A stretch of DNA of 18,714 nt from JACJVV01 sp047603135 (GTDB lineage Archaea; Nanobdellota; Nanobdellia; Woesearchaeales; JACJVV01): the NCBI GenBank assembly GCA_047603135.1, contig JBLKOW010000012.1:1-18714 (forward strand), in the 5' to 3' direction. Below are positions 15,321-18,714 of this stretch, piece by piece; the first letter of the stretch is position 1, and each line of letters starts with the position of its first letter. A model generated the notes under the pieces. It searched no databases. It was given only the letters and a program-made list of their open reading frames with translations, and was not told the origin of the DNA. The position numbers were made by a program, and so were the translations under genes.

Positions 15321-17885
15321 CTATTTATAGAGATCTAACAAACTTTGCTGAGGTGATTCTTTAGAGGAAGATTCCTTAGGTTCATTTTGAGAAGTAGATT
15401 TTTCTTTTAAATTATTTTGAGAAATTATTTTTTCATTCGATTGCTTTATTTCTTTGTTTTGAGATGGCACAGGTACTTTTTTTAATCCTTTATGAAGCAT
15501 CGCACCTATATCATCTTCCATTTCTAACTGAGTTATAATCTTCTTCGAAGTTTCAATAACTTCAGAGGGAAGACCTGCTAATTTTGCAACATGAATCCCG
15601 TAACTACGGTCAGTTCCACCAGCAACAATTTTACGTAAAAATACAATACTGTCTTCTTTTTCGGAGACTGCTATATTAAAGTTATGAACCTCAGCGAAAT
15701 CATCTGCAAGCTTATTTAATTGATGATAATGAGTAGCAAAGAGTGTTTTTGCTTTAATTTTCTTTAGTATATATTCAGCAATAGCCCACGCTAAACTAAC
15801 ACCATCATACGTTGATGTTCCTCTCCCTATCTCATCAAGTATAATAAAACTTTTTTCTGTTGCATTCGTTAAAATATTAGCTGTTTCATGCATCTCAACC
15901 ATAAATGTTGAGCGACCTGAGGCAATGTCATCGCTTGCACCAACACGCGAGAATATACGATCTGTTATTGAAACTAAAGCAGTTTTTGCAGGAACAAATG
16001 AGCCTATGTGAGCCATAATAACAATAAGAGCATTTTGCTTAATATAAACAGATTTACCTGCCATGTTAGGACCGGTTATAATATGCATTCGAGATTGATC
16101 ATTCATAGTCAAATCATTTGGAATAAATAAGTCCTCACGAGACTCAACAATTGGATGTCTTCCCTCAGTTATAGCCATAACACCATCATCATTTAATTCA
16201 GGACAAACGTACTTATTTGCTAACGCAATTGAAGCAAAACTTTGCAAAACATCAATACACGCAATATGTGAAGATGTTTCTAAAACTTGCGCCATTGAAT
16301 GTGACACTTGGTCAATAATTTCCATAAATAAATTACATTCTAGTTCTTTTATACGCTCATCTGCAGTCATAATTGTTTGTTCTTTGTCTTTTAACTCAGG
16401 AGTGATGTATCGCTCTGAATTAGTTTGCGTTTGCTTACGGATGTAATGGTCAGGAACAAGATTTAAATTAGATTTAGATACCTCTATAAAATATCCAAAT
16501 ACTTTATTATACGATACACGAAGAAATTTAATCCCTGTTTTCTCTTTTTCCTCTTTCTCAAATTCAGCAATCCACTCACGCGTATTCTTTTTGATTTTTC
16601 TTAAATCATCAAGCTCTTTATTGAATCCATCACGAATAATATTTCCTTCACGTATAATAGTGTTTGGTTCATCAAGTATTGCGTTACTAAGTAATTCTTT
16701 TAGCGAGGTAAACTCTTCTAACTTTTTTTGTAATAAACGTGACTTTGTTTTAGTAAGTATATTATTTAGATGAGGAATATGTGACAAACTCATGCGCAGT
16801 GAAACTAAGTCTTTAGGTGATGCATTCCGAAAAGAAACACGACTCATTAACCGCTCTAGATCGTGAAACTCTGAAAGAATTTCAGCAATATCCTCTTTCA
16901 TTATACGATTATTGTATAATTCTTGAACTGCTTTTTGACGCTCAACAATTTTTTCTTTTGTAAGAAGTGGACGCACAAGCCATTGACGCAATAAACGTGA
17001 ACCCATACTTGTTTTTGTTTGATCGATTGTTTTAAGAAGTGAAACATCATTAGCTGAAGTAGGAAGAATATTAAGATTAGCAATTGTTGTTTTATCCAAA
17101 AACATATACGTCTTGTGCTGAATGACTTGTAGTTTTGTAATATGAGATAAATCACTTAACTGAGTTTCTTTTAAATATGCAATTAGAGCACCAGCAGAGG
17201 AAACTAATAATGAATATTCTGAGGACTGTGTGAAAGGAATATTGCATTGCCCCTCTAATGTTTTTTCTGCTTTTTTCTCAAAAAAGTGAAGATCATCATA
17301 TGTATGAATACAGTAATGTTTTAATTTTTGTGCAAAATCTGATTTTTCAAGACTAAGAGGAATTATTACTTCAGAAGGTTGATATTTATTTAACTCGTTA
17401 TCGATTTTTTCACTAGTAGTTGCTAAAACAAAGAACTCGCCAGTCGATATATCTGCAATTGCAAGACCGATAGCATCTTTTTCTTTATTTAACGCTGCAA
17501 TGTAATTATTGCTTTTGTCAGGGAGCATCATTTCATCAATTAACGTTCCTGGAGTAATTATACGAACAACATCACGCTTCACAAGACCCTTTGCTTTTTT
17601 CGGATCCTCAGTTTGCTCAACCATGCACACTTTATAGCCACGTTTTACTAATTTTGCAATGTAGGGCTGGGCAGAGTGATAAGGTATTCCTGCAAGCGGA
17701 GCTTTCTTTTCACCTTTCCCCCTACTTGTTAATGTGATATCTAATTCCTTTGCAGCAGTTTTTGCATCGGAATAAAATATTTCATAAAAATCCCCCATTC
17801 TAAATAAAACAATACAATCAGGATGTTTTTGTTTGACTTCCATATACTGACGCATTCCAGGTGAAAGGTGTGACATGTCCCCCAT
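15321..17885 (-). CDS. mutS: DNA mismatch repair protein MutS
   Basis: This 854-residue MutS1 recognises mismatches and small loops and uses ATP to act as a sliding clamp. The N-terminal mismatch motif is F33-Y-E35. The C-terminal ATPase has Walker A GPNMAGKS (605-612), Walker B ILDEIG (D684, E685), the GRGTSTYDG signature and ATHYHQL. All expected domains are present at normal length. After the ATPase a Gln/Ser/Lys/Glu-rich linker leads to QQSLLDLYK at the end, which looks like a sliding-clamp (PIP-type) peptide. The start at 17885 is supported by a TATA-like box 26 bases upstream; an ATG at 17876 is an alternative. MutS1 of this kind is bacterial in origin and patchy in archaea. No mutL is seen in the window. 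Confidence 0.97.
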   Translation of the reverse strand: MGDMSHLSPGMRQYMEVKQKHPDCIVLFRMGDFYEIFYSDAKTAAKELDITLTSRGKGEKKAPLAGIPYHSAQPYIAKLVKRGYKVCMVEQTEDPKKAKGLVKRDVVRIITPGTLIDEMMLPDKSNNYIAALNKEKDAIGLAIADISTGEFFVLATTSEKIDNELNKYQPSEVIIPLSLEKSDFAQKLKHYCIHTYDDLHFFEKKAEKTLEGQCNIPFTQSSEYSLLVSSAGALIAYLKETQLSDLSHITKLQVIQHKTYMFLDKTTIANLNILPTSANDVSLLKTIDQTKTSMGSRLLRQWLVRPLLTKEKIVERQKAVQELYNNRIMKEDIAEILSEFHDLERLMSRVSFRNASPKDLVSLRMSLSHIPHLNNILTKTKSRLLQKKLEEFTSLKELLSNAILDEPNTIIREGNIIRDGFNKELDDLRKIKKNTREWIAEFEKEEKEKTGIKFLRVSYNKVFGYFIEVSKSNLNLVPDHYIRKQTQTNSERYITPELKDKEQTIMTADERIKELECNLFMEIIDQVSHSMAQVLETSSHIACIDVLQSFASIALANKYVCPELNDDGVMAITEGRHPIVESREDLFIPNDLTMNDQSRMHIITGPNMAGKSVYIKQNALIVIMAHIGSFVPAKTALVSITDRIFSRVGASDDIASGRSTFMVEMHETANILTNATEKSFIILDEIGRGTSTYDGVSLAWAIAEYILKKIKAKTLFATHYHQLNKLADDFAEVHNFNIAVSEKEDSIVFLRKIVAGGTDRSYGIHVAKLAGLPSEVIETSKKIITQLEMEDDIGAMLHKGLKKVPVPSQNKEIKQSNEKIISQNNLKEKSTSQNEPKESSSKESPQQSLLDLYK

Positions 17886-17907
17886 ATTATGCTAAAATAC
17901 ATGGAGA

Positions 17908-17914
17908 TTTATAT
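17908..17914 (-). promoter_or_regulatory. TATA-like box for leaderless mutS
   Basis: On the minus strand this reads ATATAAA, centred 26 bases before the mutS ATG. Spacing fits a message starting at the first codon. Confidence 0.55.
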
Positions 17915-17922
17915 GTCTTACT

Positions 17923-17947
17923 TTAGTAAGGAGTGGTCACTCACTAA
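17923..17947. repeat. Inverted repeat, candidate operator
   Basis: The arms are TTAGT-AAG-GAGTG and CACTC-ACTAA around a two-base centre (GT). Ten base pairs match with one three-base bulge. It lies directly upstream of the mutS TATA and recognition-element region, between the divergent genes mutS and the one at 18030. A regulator could bind here. Confidence 0.4.
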
Positions 17948-18000
17948 TTATTTTGTTTTCTATACTATAGGCTTACTTTTATATAACAATTGAAGAAAGA

Positions 18001-18009
18001 TTTATATAG
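18001..18009 (+). promoter_or_regulatory. TATA-like box for a leaderless start at 18030
   Basis: TTTATATAG is centred about 25 bases before the ATG at 18030. No Shine-Dalgarno sequence is seen. Confidence 0.5.
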
Positions 18010-18029
18010 TATAAAATGAATGATAAAGT

Positions 18030-18530
18030 ATGGCAATCTTTAAACCACGAAGCATTCCACCACAACGCTTTGATAGATTTTGTAAAAGAATAGCTCATGA
18101 TGTGAAAAATAGTTTAATTCGGCAAAAAAATATTGTGTATAGTTATCGACGAATCAAGGATATAAACCCTTGTGTTGCAGTCTATGAAATTAATTCTCGT
18201 AAAGGAATGTTTGGCATATTACGGACAAAACAAGCATATGTAACAACGTATTTCTTATATGATCTGCGAACACAGCATTATCACATTAAAAAAATATACG
18301 TTTCTCTTCTAAAACATAGAAAAGAGGAAATTATTAACGAAGAAGCATTAAAAGAAACAAGAAATAGTTGTCAGCATGTCTTACATAATGTTCACCATGA
18401 TTTTTTAGTTGAAAAGCATACAGGTAGAAGTGGATATAAACACTGGCGACGGCGAATGGATATATGGTTTGCTCGGAAATTTGTCCGGCATCATGAAAAG
18501 AAACAAGAACAAAAGCTTAAAGCTGCGTAA
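18030..18530 (+). CDS. Unrecognised basic protein, 166 residues
   Basis: No family is recognised. It has no membrane segment. The N-terminal half is rich in Arg, Lys and Pro (MAIFKPRSIPPQRFDRFCKR). The centre (about 45-90) alternates strands (NPCVAVYEINSRKGMFGILR, then YVTTYFLYDLRTQHYHIKKI), which could form a beta sheet. The C-terminal quarter is helical and strongly basic with several His, Trp and Arg (YKHWRRRMDIWFARKFVRHH). The overall charge suggests nucleic-acid binding, but nothing proves it. It is divergent from mutS with a shared intergenic region; whether it takes part in repair cannot be told from the sequence. Confidence 0.7.
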   Translation: MAIFKPRSIPPQRFDRFCKRIAHDVKNSLIRQKNIVYSYRRIKDINPCVAVYEINSRKGMFGILRTKQAYVTTYFLYDLRTQHYHIKKIYVSLLKHRKEEIINEEALKETRNSCQHVLHNVHHDFLVEKHTGRSGYKHWRRRMDIWFARKFVRHHEKKQEQKLKAA

Positions 18531-18714
18531 TGCCTTTTCTAAAAAAATAAAGAACTATTTCTTAACATTCTGAGAAACAGCATTAGTATCGACTTTGCCA
18601 TCAACAATCTGCATCACTACTCTTTCGCCAGCAGACCAGCGAGCATAAGGACAACATAAAGTTGTCCGAGGAAAAGAAGATTATTTAATAGGTATAAAAA
18701 ATCAAATGCTATTT
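18531..18714. other. Tail of the window: hairpin and start-less open frame
   Basis: No gene is supported here. The plus strand carries a perfect 7-base-pair hairpin, GGACAAC-ATAAA-GTTGTCC (18649-18667). The minus strand has 41 sense codons (18558-18680) between two stops, without an early ATG, that read like real protein (CCPYARWSAGERVVMQIVDG). TATA-like runs at 18681-18690 and 18691-18700 may belong to a promoter. The stretch is locally richer in G and C than its surroundings. It may be a gene remnant, an RNA, or part of a feature continuing beyond the window. Confidence 0.3.

Noticed and set aside
15308..15331. Repeated TATA-like units at the end of mutS
   Set aside because: A promoter here would drive only antisense RNA across the gene at 14990, and AT-rich chance repeats are common in this window.
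17961..18013. Inverted repeat TATACTATA/TATAGTATA around the promoter of the gene at 18030
   Set aside because: It is made only of simple AT-rich sequence overlapping the TATA box, so chance is likely.
18549..18680. A C/D-box RNA on the minus strand
   Set aside because: GTGATGC and TTGATGG resemble box C, but no proper CTGA box follows on the same strand.

Overview
This window is AT-rich and looks archaeal. The clearest sign is a LonB-type protease with two membrane segments inserted between Walker A and Walker B. In addition, many genes start about 26-28 bases after a TATA-like box with no leader. TGA is used as an ordinary stop, so the genetic code is standard. A bacterial-type phosphoglycerate mutase (GpmI) and a full-length MutS1 beside many small unrecognised membrane or disordered proteins suggest a DPANN-type archaeon (Woesearchaeota/Pacearchaeota-like). 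That placement is inference. I see no rRNA, tRNA, insertion sequence or CRISPR array.

Layout. (1) 72-9401, plus strand: a Bat/MoxR-type cluster. It encodes a BatA-like VWA membrane protein, a larger membrane protein with two VWA domains and an amidotransferase-like domain, a one-pass coiled-coil protein with four cysteines in heptad register, a three-pass membrane protein, a MoxR AAA+ ATPase, a DUF58 protein, and then gpmI. (2) 9526-10122, plus: an unrecognised protein. (3) 10221-12236, minus: LonB. (4) 12383-13227: a divergent pair of small membrane proteins, one with a possible OB-fold ectodomain. (5) 13290-14367, minus: an acidic disordered protein overlapping a Rossmann-fold (methyltransferase-like) protein. 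(6) 14541-15274, plus: two small membrane proteins that look like a diverged tandem duplication. (7) 15321-17885, minus: mutS, divergent from an unrecognised basic protein at 18030-18530. (8) 18531-18714: no convincing gene, but a hairpin and a start-less open frame.

How the genes work together. In the first cluster a MoxR ATPase probably acts with DUF58 and VWA partners to assemble or remodel a membrane or envelope complex. The coiled-coil and three-pass proteins would be lineage-specific parts of that machine. LonB adds membrane proteolysis. MutS would recognise mismatches; its C-terminus carries a sliding-clamp-binding-like peptide. Several starts given here differ from the longest open frame because a Shine-Dalgarno sequence or TATA spacing favours an internal start.
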